NCBI GenBank assembly: GCA_030431255.1
Contig: JAUIJL010000015.1
Span: forward strand, 159,712 to 223,711
Direction: 5' to 3'
DNA length: 64,000 nt
From: Thermoanaerobaculia bacterium
GTDB taxonomy: Bacteria > Acidobacteriota > Thermoanaerobaculia > Multivoradales > J023
Below the pieces are notes generated by a model that saw only the letters and a list, made by a program, of their open reading frames with translations, made no database searches and was not told the DNA's origin. This document shows positions 1 through 9,676 of the stretch, one piece after another. Position numbers and translations under genes: made by a program. Position 1 is the stretch's first letter; each line of letters starts with the position of its first letter.

Positions 1-605
1 CCGTCGATCATGACCTCGACCCAGGCCATGCCCGCGTCGCCGATCTCCAGGCCCAGATCCAAGGCCCAGCCGGACACCGGCGTATAGATTGGGTTGTTCG
101 GAGCGAAAATGCAGTCTCGGCTGCACCGGCCATACATCTGGGCGTTTCGCAGCGGTTGCTCGAGCTTGCCGAAGGGTACCAGGAGCGGTGTCGAGTTGAC
201 GAAGCTGAGGTGCTGAGTGCCCTCGATGATCACTTCAGTGCCCGCGTTGGTCAGCACTTTGGCTGAAACCCGATGCAAGGTGTTGGTGAATTGGGTGCTG
301 TTCAAGTGGTAGGTGAAGCCGGCGCCCATGCTGTCCGGGAATCCCGGATAGAGGTCGTTGACCAGCGGGCGGCTGAAGCCGTGTCGGGCTTGGCCGATAT
401 CCACCCCGTCGACTTGAATCACGACCCGCCGAATGCCTGAATCGGCCACTGCCCAGCCTGTCAAGCCAATGGCACCGGTGCCGGCATTTCCTTGGTACAC
501 GGGGCCTTCGAGGAAGCCGAGCACCGTCTCCGCGGTCGCCGGCAGAGCGCTGAGCAGCAAAAAGGCAAGCGCCAAGGGCAAACAGATCTTGAAGCGTGGG
601 TTCAT
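1..605 (-). CDS. Exported protein of unknown function, truncated by the window edge
   Basis: An open frame of 201 codons starts at the ATG complementary to 603-605 and runs off the left edge. An AGGAG lies 10 nt upstream of the start. The N-terminus is a clear Sec signal peptide: Lys/Arg near the start (MNPRFK), a Leu/Ala-rich core and an ALPATA-type cleavage site at about residue 25. The mature part is polar and Gly/Val-rich, with stretches such as GLTGWAVADSG and VSGWALDLG. These look like two beta-sandwich repeats of the kind seen in Ig-like exported proteins, each with a GWA motif. It has its own promoter-like sequence upstream. I do not recognise the family beyond that, and the missing C-terminus prevents a function call. 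Confidence 0.75.
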   Translation of the reverse strand, partial: MNPRFKICLPLALAFLLLSALPATAETVLGFLEGPVYQGNAGTGAIGLTGWAVADSGIRRVVIQVDGVDIGQARHGFSRPLVNDLYPGFPDSMGAGFTYHLNSTQFTNTLHRVSAKVLTNAGTEVIIEGTQHLSFVNSTPLLVPFGKLEQPLRNAQMYGRCSRDCIFAPNNPIYTPVSGWALDLGLEIGDAGMAWVEVMID

Positions 606-688
606 CACCTTACGTCTCCTGGGAGTTTCTCGCGTCGCAAAGGCAGGATAGACCTAGAAACTCAAGTGTTACTCGAACTATCGACGAT

Positions 689-718
689 ATTCTATCTATG
701 CTGGAAAAGCAAGGTCAA
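689..718 (-). promoter_or_regulatory. Candidate sigma-70 promoter for the truncated exported-protein gene
   Basis: On the minus strand, TTGACC (713-718) and TAGAAT (689-694) are separated by 18 nt and lie about 85 nt upstream of the gene start. Both hexamers are one or two mismatches from consensus. Confidence 0.5.
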
Positions 719-785
719 CGGTCAGCCTAAATATTGATCAAGAAAGGAGAATCGGCTTTTGGGCCGAAATCGGCGCAGGCTGAGC

Positions 786-1586
786 CTATGTGGCTTTAGA
801 TTCGTCGATTCGAGCTCGTAGTCTCTTCACCGGCGGCAACATGTGGCGAAGGGGATTGCACGGACCGAAGTTGGTCCGGCGATGAAATCTAAGCCCTTCG
901 CGGCTCAGAGCCTTTTTGAAATGACCCACCGCATTGTCGACCTGTTTGGGGGAGAGGCTTCCCCGGAGCCGCTGGCTGGCCTCGGCGCTGGTGCAGCCTT
1001 CGAAGATCGTCAGCTGAACGGCTTCGGCGTGCTCCGGGCGGCAAAAGCTCAAACACCGCTCCGTCAGCTCCTGATGATGCTCTTTTCTCAGCAAGACCTG
1101 TTCTGGGTCGCTGTCTCGGGCGCTCAGCACCCCGACCCGGTATTTGGACTTGAAAATGCCGGAGACCGAAAGCTCTACGGGGCCTCGGCAACCCCGCCGC
1201 TTCGCCGCGCGTTTTCTTCGAGCGAAGTCGAGCGCGAGATGGCGGGTGGAGCGGTGGATGTAGGCCCAGAACTCGAAGGTGCTCTGGCCGCGAAAGGGGC
1301 GCTCGCAGGTGAGCAGCTTGACGAAGAGATCTTGGCAGAGCTCGGCAATTTCCTCAGGGCTGAGGTGGATGCCGATCTCAAATGCGGCGACGTAGAGCGA
1401 GCGCCTTATCTTCCGTCCGTAGCGGCAGGAAAGCTCTCGCCAGGCGTCCTCATCGTTCTGCCCCACGCAGGCGCTCAAGAGCTCGCTGGGGCGCTTCCGC
1501 TTTGAAGAACAGTTGGTGGGGGAGTGTCGGCCGGCTGGATTTGACGGGTGCTTCTCTGACGGATGATTTGAAGGGCGATGAGGCAT
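786..1586 (-). CDS. ECF-type RNA polymerase sigma factor
   Basis: The protein is 266 aa. I chose the ATG at 1584-1586 rather than the upstream GTG at 1614-1616, because a perfect AGGAGG sits 7 nt before the ATG. Residues around 40-135 resemble sigma region 2: an acidic helix (EEIAELCQDLFVKLL) followed by a WAYIHRSTRHLALDFARR stretch typical of region 2.3-2.4. The C-terminal third (from about LTIFEGCTSAEASQRL) fits a degenerate region 4 helix-turn-helix. The basic linker (RRKRAAKRR) is unusual. No anti-sigma factor gene is adjacent, so its partner and regulon are unknown. An ECF assignment is likely; the subgroup is not resolved. Confidence 0.7.
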   Translation of the reverse strand: MPHRPSNHPSEKHPSNPAGRHSPTNCSSKRKRPSELLSACVGQNDEDAWRELSCRYGRKIRRSLYVAAFEIGIHLSPEEIAELCQDLFVKLLTCERPFRGQSTFEFWAYIHRSTRHLALDFARRKRAAKRRGCRGPVELSVSGIFKSKYRVGVLSARDSDPEQVLLRKEHHQELTERCLSFCRPEHAEAVQLTIFEGCTSAEASQRLRGSLSPKQVDNAVGHFKKALSREGLRFHRRTNFGPCNPLRHMLPPVKRLRARIDESKAT

Positions 1587-1730
1587 TTCCGATCCTCCTG
1601 GGAGGAAGGGATGCACGCGGACGATATCCTAAGGGAACCACAACTCGACCCACGAAGCGGGTAGCGTTTTGCGGCAGACGTGATCAGGGACTGATCTGGG
1701 AGGGTGGCCGAAGCCAGCAGAGAGAATAGG

Positions 1731-1759
1731 ATTCTAGCAGACTCGCCTTAGGCCCTCAA
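1731..1759 (-). promoter_or_regulatory. Candidate promoter for the ECF sigma factor gene
   Basis: On the minus strand, TTGAGG (1754-1759) and TAGAAT (1731-1736) have a 17-nt spacer, about 145 nt upstream of the chosen start. Apart from this, the stretch 1587-1867 shows no gene. Confidence 0.4.
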
Positions 1760-1867
1760 GCGGTCGCTGAGCGTTCCTGCGGCGCGGGCGCCTGATGGCT
1801 GAGGCTCTGGACCGGTCGGATACCTGGTCGCGGCAGGAGGCCGGTGATCAGAAGGTCGATGATGGAG

Positions 1868-3244
1868 CTAGAGCTCGATACCGCTGCGACGGACCAATTG
1901 ACCTCGGGCGATCTCCGCTTCACGGCGGATGTCCTCCATGTTCAGCTGGGTCAGCCGTCCGTCTTCAACCAGCTGCTCTCCATCGACGAAGACGTGTCGA
2001 ACGTTGGCGCGGGAAGCGCTGTAGCAGACCAAATCGTGGGGGTCGACGGTTTTCGCGGCCCACATTTCCGGTCGATCGAGGGACAAGACCACCAGATCCG
2101 CCCGCTTGCCCACCTCGACGCTGCCCACTTGGTGGTCGAGCCCGAGGGCCCTAGCCCCTTCCGAGGTGGCCAAGCTCAGGGCCTCCCGTCCACTGAAGAC
2201 GTCGGGGCCATGTTTGACGGTCTGAAGCAGGGCCGCTAACCGAATTTCCTCGAAGGCGTCGAAGCCGTTGTTGCAGGCGACGCCGTCGCAGCCCAAGCCG
2301 ACCGGCACCCCGGCTCGGCGATGCCTGACGATGTCGGCGATACCCGACCCCAGCTTAAGGTTGGCGGCCGGACAATGGACGACGGAGAACGATTTGCCGC
2401 TGACCCGGGAATAATGTGGGTCGTCGAGCCACACGCCATGGGCGATCCTGAGGTCGGTGTCGAGAATTCCGTTCTCGTCGAAATACTCGATCTCATCCCT
2501 GCCGTTCTTGAGCTGCCGGACGACTTCCGTTTCTTCCTTCTGCTCGAGGGCATGGGTGTGGATCGGCCAGCCCCGTTGATCGGAGAGATCTCGGGCTCCG
2601 CTCCAGAGCGCGTCCGAGCAGCTGAGGATGAAACGGGGGTTAATGGAGTATTGGAGTCTGGCTTTGCCGTCGAAGTCGCTGCCGAGGGCCTCGGTGCCGG
2701 CGAGGGCTTGGTCGGCGTCCTGCGCCAATCCCTCGGGCAGATCCTCGCCGACGTCCATCAAGCATTTGCCCGCGATCGCCCTCAAGCCCGACTCCTCGAT
2801 GCCGCGCAAGAGCCCACGCGCTCCCGGTCCGATGCCGATGTCCTGGATGGTGGTCGTGCCTGCCAGCAGGGCTTCGGCGGCTCCTTGGAGGGCGCACCAA
2901 TAGGCGCTTTCGTCGTCGTGGGCGGCTTCCAGGGGCCAGATACGCTCTTTCAGCCACGGCAGCAGAAGACGACCTTCTCCAAGCCCTCGGAAGAAGGTCT
3001 GGCCCAGGTGCACGTGGCCTTGAATCAAGCCCGGAATAACCAAATGCCCGGTCACGTCCACCAGACGTGTACCGGGCATCAGAGTGAGGGTCTTGCCGAC
3101 GGAGGCGATTCGACCCCGCTGGATCAGCACCTCGGCGTCGCGAATGACCCGAAACCCACCGTCCATGGTGAGGACCGTGCCCCCGTAGAGGAGCAGTGAG
3201 GACGTGGAGTTGGGCCGTTCCGTCGACCGAGAGGCGTTGCTCAT
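1868..3244 (-). CDS. Amidohydrolase of the ATZ/TRZ and MTA/SAH deaminase type
   Basis: A 458-aa cytosolic hydrolase, full length for the metal-dependent amidohydrolase superfamily. The fold landmarks appear in order: N-terminal beta sandwich (LLYGGTVLTMD), the HxH metal motif in PGLIQGHVHLGQ, a substrate-side HTHALEQ, the metal-ligand His in IAHGVWLDD, the VVHCPAANLKLGSG strand, the catalytic Asp in GLGCDG, and the closing sandwich with GKRADLVVL. This motif set is that of aminohydrolases deaminating adenosine-like or triazine-like substrates (MtaD/SAH deaminase, TrzA/AtzB group). The natural substrate cannot be read from the sequence. It lies 41 nt downstream of rpmG on the same strand and may be cotranscribed with it. 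The alternative call is an 8-oxoguanine or other nucleobase deaminase. Confidence 0.85.
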   Translation of the reverse strand: MSNASRSTERPNSTSSLLLYGGTVLTMDGGFRVIRDAEVLIQRGRIASVGKTLTLMPGTRLVDVTGHLVIPGLIQGHVHLGQTFFRGLGEGRLLLPWLKERIWPLEAAHDDESAYWCALQGAAEALLAGTTTIQDIGIGPGARGLLRGIEESGLRAIAGKCLMDVGEDLPEGLAQDADQALAGTEALGSDFDGKARLQYSINPRFILSCSDALWSGARDLSDQRGWPIHTHALEQKEETEVVRQLKNGRDEIEYFDENGILDTDLRIAHGVWLDDPHYSRVSGKSFSVVHCPAANLKLGSGIADIVRHRRAGVPVGLGCDGVACNNGFDAFEEIRLAALLQTVKHGPDVFSGREALSLATSEGARALGLDHQVGSVEVGKRADLVVLSLDRPEMWAAKTVDPHDLVCYSASRANVRHVFVDGEQLVEDGRLTQLNMEDIRREAEIARGQLVRRSGIEL

Positions 3245-3285
3245 GGCTGGATCCTGGGTGCCGGACCCAGGGTCCAGCTAAAGCG

Positions 3286-3441
3286 TCAACGCATTTTTTC
3301 TTCTGTGAACTCCACGTGCTTGCGGACCTTCGGGTCGTACTTCTTCAGGCGGAGCTTCTCGGTAGAGAGCTTCTTATTCTTCGTGGTGGTGTAGAAGTAG
3401 CCGGTTCCGGCGGAGGATACGAGCTTGATTTTATCGCGCAT
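3286..3441 (-). CDS. rpmG: 50S ribosomal protein L33
   Basis: A 51-residue ORF whose translation (start [20 protein letters not shown], end EFTEEKMR) is a typical L33. It is basic, with the conserved GTGYFYTT strand and the [14 protein letters not shown] segment. It lacks the CxxC pairs, so this is the zinc-independent form. It sits between tRNA-Asp upstream and the amidohydrolase gene downstream on the minus strand, rather than next to secE/nusG or rpmB. Confidence 0.95.
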   Translation of the reverse strand: MRDKIKLVSSAGTGYFYTTTKNKKLSTEKLRLKKYDPKVRKHVEFTEEKMR

Positions 3442-3618
3442 GTCGAGGCTCCCATCAGGTTGAAATCGCTCGGCCTAGGTGTCGACGATTCGGGTTCTGA
3501 AGCTTGGCTTGACCTGCGCCCCGTGTGGGGGCGGGGCGGGCAAATAGAACAAACCGCCGTGCCCGAAACGTGGAGCACAGCGGCCGTTTGAGGGCATTGG
3601 TACCCTGGTATAGCTGAA

Positions 3619-3695
3619 TGGCGGGGTCGACGGGGCTCGAACCCGCGACCTCCGGCGTGACAGGCCGGCGTTCTAACCAGCTGAACTACGACCCC
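3619..3695 (-). tRNA. tRNA-Asp (anticodon GTC)
   Basis: A 77-nt cloverleaf on the minus strand: acceptor GGGGTCG pairs with CGACCCC, discriminator G, encoded CCA. The anticodon loop is CTGTCAC on a CCGGC/GCCGG stem. The T arm carries GGTTCGAGC. Confidence 0.96.
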
Positions 3696-3823
3696 GCAAA
3701 GCTTTCAAGGACTGCCGAGCATCGACTTGGGTCGTTCTCGGCTCCACCGAATCCTGCCGGAGTTGGGAGTCGGTGGGAGCGGCTCGTGGGTTGGTTTGAC
3801 CTCGCCCCGCGCCGGGAGACGAA

Positions 3824-3852
3824 AGTTATTGCGACGGGGTGTCGGTTGTCAA
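3824..3852 (-). promoter_or_regulatory. Candidate promoter for tRNA-Asp and rpmG
   Basis: On the minus strand, a perfect TTGACA (3847-3852) and ATAACT (3824-3829) have a 17-nt spacer between the two tRNA genes, about 120 nt upstream of tRNA-Asp. Confidence 0.45.
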
Positions 3853-3938
3853 CAACTTTTTCGTCCGATTTTTCCGATTTTCAAGTGGGCTTTCGCCGTT
3901 TCCGTCGAGCCGTCGAAGGGGCTGCGCAGATGCCGCCC

Positions 3939-4015
3939 TGGTGGGGGGTGTGGGACTCGAACCCGCGACCCCCTGCGTGTAAGGCAGGTGCTCTAACCAA
4001 CTGAGCTAACCCCCC
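3939..4015 (-). tRNA. tRNA-Val (anticodon TAC)
   Basis: A 77-nt cloverleaf on the minus strand: acceptor GGGGGGT pairs with ACCCCCC, discriminator A, encoded CCA. The anticodon arm is CCTGCCTTACACGCAGG. The T stem has one C-A mismatch. Confidence 0.96.
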
Positions 4016-4031
4016 GGCCGTCGGGAGGCGG

Positions 4032-4060
4032 ATAATAGTCAGAGACAGGATTCAAGTCAA
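4032..4060 (-). promoter_or_regulatory. Promoter for tRNA-Val
   Basis: On the minus strand, TTGACT (4055-4060), a 17-nt spacer and TATTAT (4032-4037) lie 17 nt before the mature tRNA 5' end, ideal for a stable-RNA promoter. The rest of the 4016-4352 gap, in front of sodA, shows no gene and no convincing sodA promoter. Confidence 0.7.
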
Positions 4061-4352
4061 CGATGAATCTGAGCCCGGGCAAACCTCGAAGGATAAAGAG
4101 CCGCGAGCAAAGGCGGTTGGTGTTGCCGGTTGCTCGGCAAATCGTCGAAGTAGGCACGATGGCCTTAACTCGTGGCACAATACCGTTTCGAGATCGAGCT
4201 GACCCGTGCTCATGCCGCTTTGAACGCCCACGCGTCGAGACACCGCGCGCGGAGTGGCTCGCCTCTTTCGTTGCCTTCCCAGTTTCCGCTGGACGGGCGA
4301 GACCCCCACGGGACTTTAATCCGCAAAAACTCAAGCTGACGAGGAGCCCAAC

Positions 4353-4952
4353 ATGTATCAGCTACCCGATTTGCCCTACGCGTTCGACGCGCTCGAGCCC
4401 CACATTGATGCCCGCACCATGGAGATTCATCACGACAAGCACCACGCTGCCTATGTCAACAACGTCAACAAGGCGCTGGAAGGTCATGCGGATCTGCAAG
4501 CGAAGAGCATTGACGACCTGGTGGCCGACCTGGGCTCGGTGCCGGAAGCCATCCGTGGCGCCGTGCGCAACAACGGCGGTGGGCACGCTAACCATTCCCT
4601 GTTCTGGGACATCATGAGCCCCGCCGGCGGTGGCGCTCCTGAAGGTGATCTCGCCGATGCGATCCAACGGGATCTGGGCGGCTTGGACAAGCTGAAGGAA
4701 GGCCTGAATCAGGCGGGCATGACTCGCTTCGGCTCCGGCTGGGCCTGGCTGGTGAAAAACGGAGATCAGCTCGAGATCATGTCGACTCCGAATCAGGACA
4801 GCCCGTTGACCGCGGGGAAAACGCCGATTTTGGGTGTCGACGTCTGGGAGCACGCTTACTACCTCCACTATCAGAATCGCCGAGCGGCGTACCTGGACGC
4901 ATGGTGGAACGTGGTGGATTGGAAGAAGGTCGCCGCCCGCTTCGCCGGCTGA
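4353..4952 (+). CDS. sodA: Superoxide dismutase, Mn type
   Basis: A 199-aa member of the Fe/Mn superoxide dismutase family, which converts superoxide to hydrogen peroxide and oxygen in the cytoplasm. The metal ligands are visible: His26 in IHHDKHH, the His of NHSLFW, and Asp and His in DVWEHAYY. The pattern [11 protein letters not shown] together with NQDSPL matches the Mn-dependent branch; Fe enzymes have Gln in the first motif and Ala-Gly in the second. A cambialistic enzyme is possible. No signal peptide is present. GAGGAG lies 6 nt before the ATG. The gene is monocistronic, with a strong terminator directly downstream. Confidence 0.95.
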   Translation: MYQLPDLPYAFDALEPHIDARTMEIHHDKHHAAYVNNVNKALEGHADLQAKSIDDLVADLGSVPEAIRGAVRNNGGGHANHSLFWDIMSPAGGGAPEGDLADAIQRDLGGLDKLKEGLNQAGMTRFGSGWAWLVKNGDQLEIMSTPNQDSPLTAGKTPILGVDVWEHAYYLHYQNRRAAYLDAWWNVVDWKKVAARFAG

Positions 4953-5024
4953 TCGGCTCATTAACCGGCGAATTTGCTGCGCCGGTTGACTGTGTCCGTT
5001 CGTCGGCCGAAAGGTCGGTCGATG

Positions 5025-5052
5025 AAAAAGCCCCGCGGCCGCGGGGCTTTTT
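5025..5052 (+). terminator. Rho-independent terminator of sodA
   Basis: A GC-rich hairpin with arms AGCCCCGCGG and CCGCGGGGCT, flanked by A5 and T5 runs. It is symmetric, so it could work in both directions. Confidence 0.92.
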
Positions 5053-5089
5053 CTCGTCAGGAAGGCGGTGACAGGCTTCGAACGATTTG

Positions 5090-5119
5090 TTTAAGTGTGT
5101 TTGCTAAATTTTGTATATT
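5090..5119 (+). promoter_or_regulatory. Candidate promoter upstream of the ArsR-family gene
   Basis: TTTAAG (5090-5095), an 18-nt spacer and a good -10 TATATT (5114-5119) sit in an unusually AT-rich stretch. The palindrome at 5130-5151 falls over the predicted start site. Confidence 0.35.
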
Positions 5120-5129
5120 GAGAACTTTG

Positions 5130-5151
5130 CAATTAAGTGATCACTGAATTG
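5130..5151 (+). promoter_or_regulatory. 22-bp near-perfect palindrome, candidate ArsR operator
   Basis: CAATTAAGTGA and TCACTGAATTG are inverted with a single mismatch (10 of 11 positions). The core AGTGATCACT is a perfect palindrome. It lies about 10 bp after the candidate -10 element. ArsR/SmtB repressors bind imperfect palindromes of this size, so autoregulation is plausible but inferred. Confidence 0.45.
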
Positions 5152-5194
5152 TCACAGGTGTGGCTAACTTGAATGGCGATTTCAATAAAATGCG

Positions 5195-5211
5195 AATAGG
5201 CTTTGCCTATT
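5195..5211 (+). repeat. Short inverted repeat in the ArsR leader
   Basis: AATAGGC and GCCTATT are perfect 7-bp arms around TTT. It could be a second operator or a small leader hairpin. The rest of 5053-5386 has no gene. Confidence 0.4.
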
Positions 5212-5386
5212 GTCGTTAACGTTGACGGAGTGGGTTGTCGGTCTCACCCAAGACTCTTGCTCCGAGCCGCTCATCGATTCCACCGTCAACGGAATATCTG
5301 CTGATAGAAAACCGAATTTTTTTGCGCTGACCTAGCGAACCGAAGATCTCATCATCGCCCGAGTCCCAGCTCACGGAGGAAAGTCC

Positions 5387-5692
5387 ATGCACAGCTCGCA
5401 AACCGCCAATCGTCGAATGACCAAGGTCTTCAAAGCACTAGCGGACGGTACCCGCCAGGAAATTCTGCAGCTCTTGGAAGACCAGCAGTACACGGTCGGA
5501 GACATCGTCTCGAAATTCGATCTCTCTCAGCCGACCATCTCCCGCCACCTGTCGGTGCTCAAAGAAGCCGATCTGGTGATCGACCAGCGCCGGGGGCAGA
5601 ACGTGATTTATCGCCTCAACGACTCCGCGCTCGCCGATGCGATGCGCCAGTTCTTCGGACAGTTCCGCAGCTGCCAAGAAGTTCTACGTTGA
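5387..5692 (+). CDS. ArsR/SmtB-family transcriptional regulator
   Basis: A 101-aa winged-helix repressor of the ArsR fold. FKALADGTRQEILQLL (helix 1-2) is followed by the recognition helix LSQPTISRHLSVLKEADLV and the wing RRGQNVIYRL. The classical metal-sensing ELCVCDL motif is absent; the equivalent region reads YTVGDIVSKF, and the only Cys is near the C-terminus. It is therefore probably not an As/Cd sensor of the alpha-3 type, and its signal is unknown. GGAGGAAAG precedes the ATG. The AT-rich upstream region holds a promoter-like sequence and a palindrome suited to autorepression. No obvious target gene is adjacent; the next genes are tRNA-Met and tilS. Confidence 0.88.
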   Translation: MHSSQTANRRMTKVFKALADGTRQEILQLLEDQQYTVGDIVSKFDLSQPTISRHLSVLKEADLVIDQRRGQNVIYRLNDSALADAMRQFFGQFRSCQEVLR

Positions 5693-5705
5693 GCACGATT
5701 CCCCT

Positions 5706-5734
5706 TTGACAGAGAAGGGGGGATCCTGTATCTT
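5706..5734 (+). promoter_or_regulatory. Promoter for tRNA-Met (and possibly tilS-ftsH)
   Basis: A perfect TTGACA (5706-5711), a 17-nt spacer and TATCTT (5729-5734), 36 nt before the tRNA 5' end. Confidence 0.65.
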
Positions 5735-5770
5735 CCGTCGCCGCCGGTGCTTGAGCCGGCGCGGATACGT

Positions 5771-5847
5771 GGCGGTGTAGCTCAGCTGGTTAGAGCGAGC
5801 GACTCATAATCGCTAGGTCAGGGGTTCAAGTCCCTTCACCGCTACCA
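5771..5847 (+). tRNA. tRNA with CAT anticodon, probably elongator Met
   Basis: A 77-nt cloverleaf: acceptor GGCGGTG pairs with CACCGCT (terminal G-U), discriminator A, encoded CCA. The anticodon loop is CTCATAA. The acceptor resembles elongator tRNA-Met of other bacteria. It lacks the initiator-type 1-72 mismatch and the three G-C pairs of the initiator anticodon stem. A CAT anticodon is also used by tRNA-Ile2, the substrate of TilS, and tilS starts 29 nt downstream, so an Ile2 identity cannot be fully excluded from sequence alone. Confidence 0.9.
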
Positions 5848-5876
5848 TCTTCCCCCCTCTTCGCTTCTCTCCAAGG

Positions 5877-7501
5877 ATGCCTCAGCTCCTAAGGCCTCCA
5901 CTGCCCGAGTCTTCCGTTAAGAGCATGCGCCCGAAGACGGCAAGGGGTCGGCTTCAGTCCGGCTCGTCCTCCGATCTGGATCCCATCGCATCGCACCTTC
6001 GAGCCCAGCTCGAGCAGCTCGGCTGTAAGCCGGGTGACCGACTGTTGCCGGCGTTTTCCGGCGGCCCGGATTCCTTGGCATTGCTGGCGGCGTGTGTGCG
6101 AATTCGCGACTTGATCGAAGTCGATCTTCACGTCTGCCATGTCGACCACGGTTTGGATGCGGGCTCGGAGGCGAGGGCTGTCCGTGCCCGGCAGCTGGCT
6201 GGGGAGCTGGGTGTGGCGATCGAGACCCACTTTCATGCGATCACTCTAGCGACGGCTCCCGGAGCCGGTGAAAGCCTCGAAGCTTGGGCCCGGAACCAAC
6301 GCTACGCCGCGCTTTCACAGGTCGCCGGCGGATTGGGCGGCGCTTGGATTGTTACCGCCCACCATGCGGGCGATCAGGCCGAGACGCTGATCCTGCGGTT
6401 GAAGCTCGGCTCCGGGCTGCGGGGAATGGGCGGCATTCGCGCCCGTCGCGGTAGGCTTTTGCGTCCGCTCCTAGGTCTGACCCGAGAAGATTTGTCGTCC
6501 TATGTGGCCGATCTCGGTTTGCAGCCGATCCTCGACCCGACCAACCTCGACCTGAAGATGCCGAGAAATCGAATCCGACATCGGCTTCTCCACGAATGGA
6601 AAAAGGAAGAGCCGGGGTTGGAGAGTCTGCTCTGCCGGGTGGCCTCGCTCGCCGATCGGGTCATCGGCTCCACCGAGAATCGTTTGGCGGGTCTCACCGG
6701 CATCAGACCGTTGGGAAGCGACAAAATCGGTCGAGACGTCTCGGGCGCTCAGATGGATCGTCAGGCGTTCCAGGCGCTGCCTCGGGAGCTGCAAAACCTC
6801 GCCTTGAGCGCCTTGGATCGCACGGCAAAGCGGTCCTACCCTTCGTCCAGGGATACCCGCTCGGAGCTGTTTCGGCAGCTGGGCAAGGCTAGCGGCGTCG
6901 TCAGTTGCGATGCCGGTGCGGGGTGGCGATGGTATTCGGATCGACAGACTTTGAGGCTTCTGGCCCCGAGCACGCAACCCTTGGCGGATTTCACGTATAC
7001 TTTAAGGGCTCCCGGCTCGATCGACTTGGTCGAAATCGGGCTTCGAGCGACGATCACCCGGGGGGCACCCGCACCTTGGATGTTCGAGAGTCACGACAGC
7101 AAAACGGCATTTTGCCTAAAGCGGCTCCGAGTCGAGACGCAACGAGCGGCGGGCACCGCCCCTGAGCTGCGGATTCGAAACCGACGAGCGGGAGATAGGA
7201 TTCGCCCTTTCGGATCGCGTCGAACCAAGAAACTGAAAGATCTGATGATCGATCAGCGGATTCCTCGCGAATCTCGGGATCGCTTCCCGGTCTTGGTCGC
7301 GGACGAACAACCCATCTGGGTGTCTGGAGTGACGTTAGACGACCGCTGCCGCATTGAAGAAGGGGCTACTTCCGTATGGATCTTAGAGCTGCGAGCCCTA
7401 GACAAGCACACTGCCGGCGATGCCCGACCCACCGTCGAGCCCGCCCTGGACATATTCCCGCAGGCCTCTCTGGCCGCGGGTCGAGAGAAAGGTAGCCGAC
7501 C

Positions 7502-7505
<4 letters not shown>
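5877..7505 (+). CDS. tilS: tRNA(Ile)-lysidine synthase
   Basis: A 542-aa N-type ATP pyrophosphatase that converts C34 of the CAU-anticodon tRNA-Ile to lysidine, so that it reads AUA. The PP-loop is SGGPDS at residues 61-66, followed by [10 protein letters not shown] and the [11 protein letters not shown] motif. The C-terminal TilS domain shows [14 protein letters not shown] and [13 protein letters not shown]. The first roughly 35 residues are a non-conserved extension. The ATG at 5877 has only AAGG directly in front, so an internal start such as Met17 is possible. The length exceeds the E. coli protein (432 aa) mainly because of the ends and a longer middle domain. The stop overlaps the TTG start of ftsH (TTGA), which indicates translational coupling. 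Confidence 0.93.
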
Positions 7506-9460
<1,955 letters not shown>

Positions 9461-9482
9461 TCGACCCATGGAGCTTCGAAGC

Positions 9483-9506
9483 AAAAGCCGGCAACCGCCG
9501 GCTTTT
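9483..9506 (+). terminator. Rho-independent terminator after ftsH
   Basis: Arms AAAAGCCGGC and GCCGGCTTTT surround an AACC loop. The 3' arm ends in T4, then ACTTTAGTT. Confidence 0.8.
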
Positions 9507-9511
9507 ACTTT

Positions 9512-9587
9512 AGTTACAGGTGTACCCGGCAGTTACAGGTGTGCCCGGCAGCTACAGGTGTACAGGGTAGCAATAGGAGTGCAGGCG
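9512..9587 (+). repeat. Short tandem repeat, 19-bp unit
   Basis: Units start at 9512, 9531 and 9550. The first two differ at one position (AGTTACAGGTGTACCCGGC). The third is diverged (AGCTACAGGTGTACAGGGT), and 9569-9587 is a degenerate fourth copy. It is non-coding and lies between the ftsH terminator and folP. Confidence 0.75.
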
Positions 9588-9676
9588 TCGCGCTCCGCCG
9601 TGAGGCAAGGCGGTGAAAGGGCCAGTGGAAAACCAGCGAAAGGCGGCGTCGGGACGAGGAAAGCCGAGGACAGCTA

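Noticed and set aside
843..1505. A 220-aa plus-strand ORF
   Set aside because: It is antisense to the ECF sigma factor gene and reflects GC-rich third positions.
3618..4004. A 128-aa plus-strand ORF with GSTGLEPATSG and WDSNPRPPACKAG
   Set aside because: It is the antisense translation of the tRNA-Asp and tRNA-Val genes, a well-known false protein pattern.
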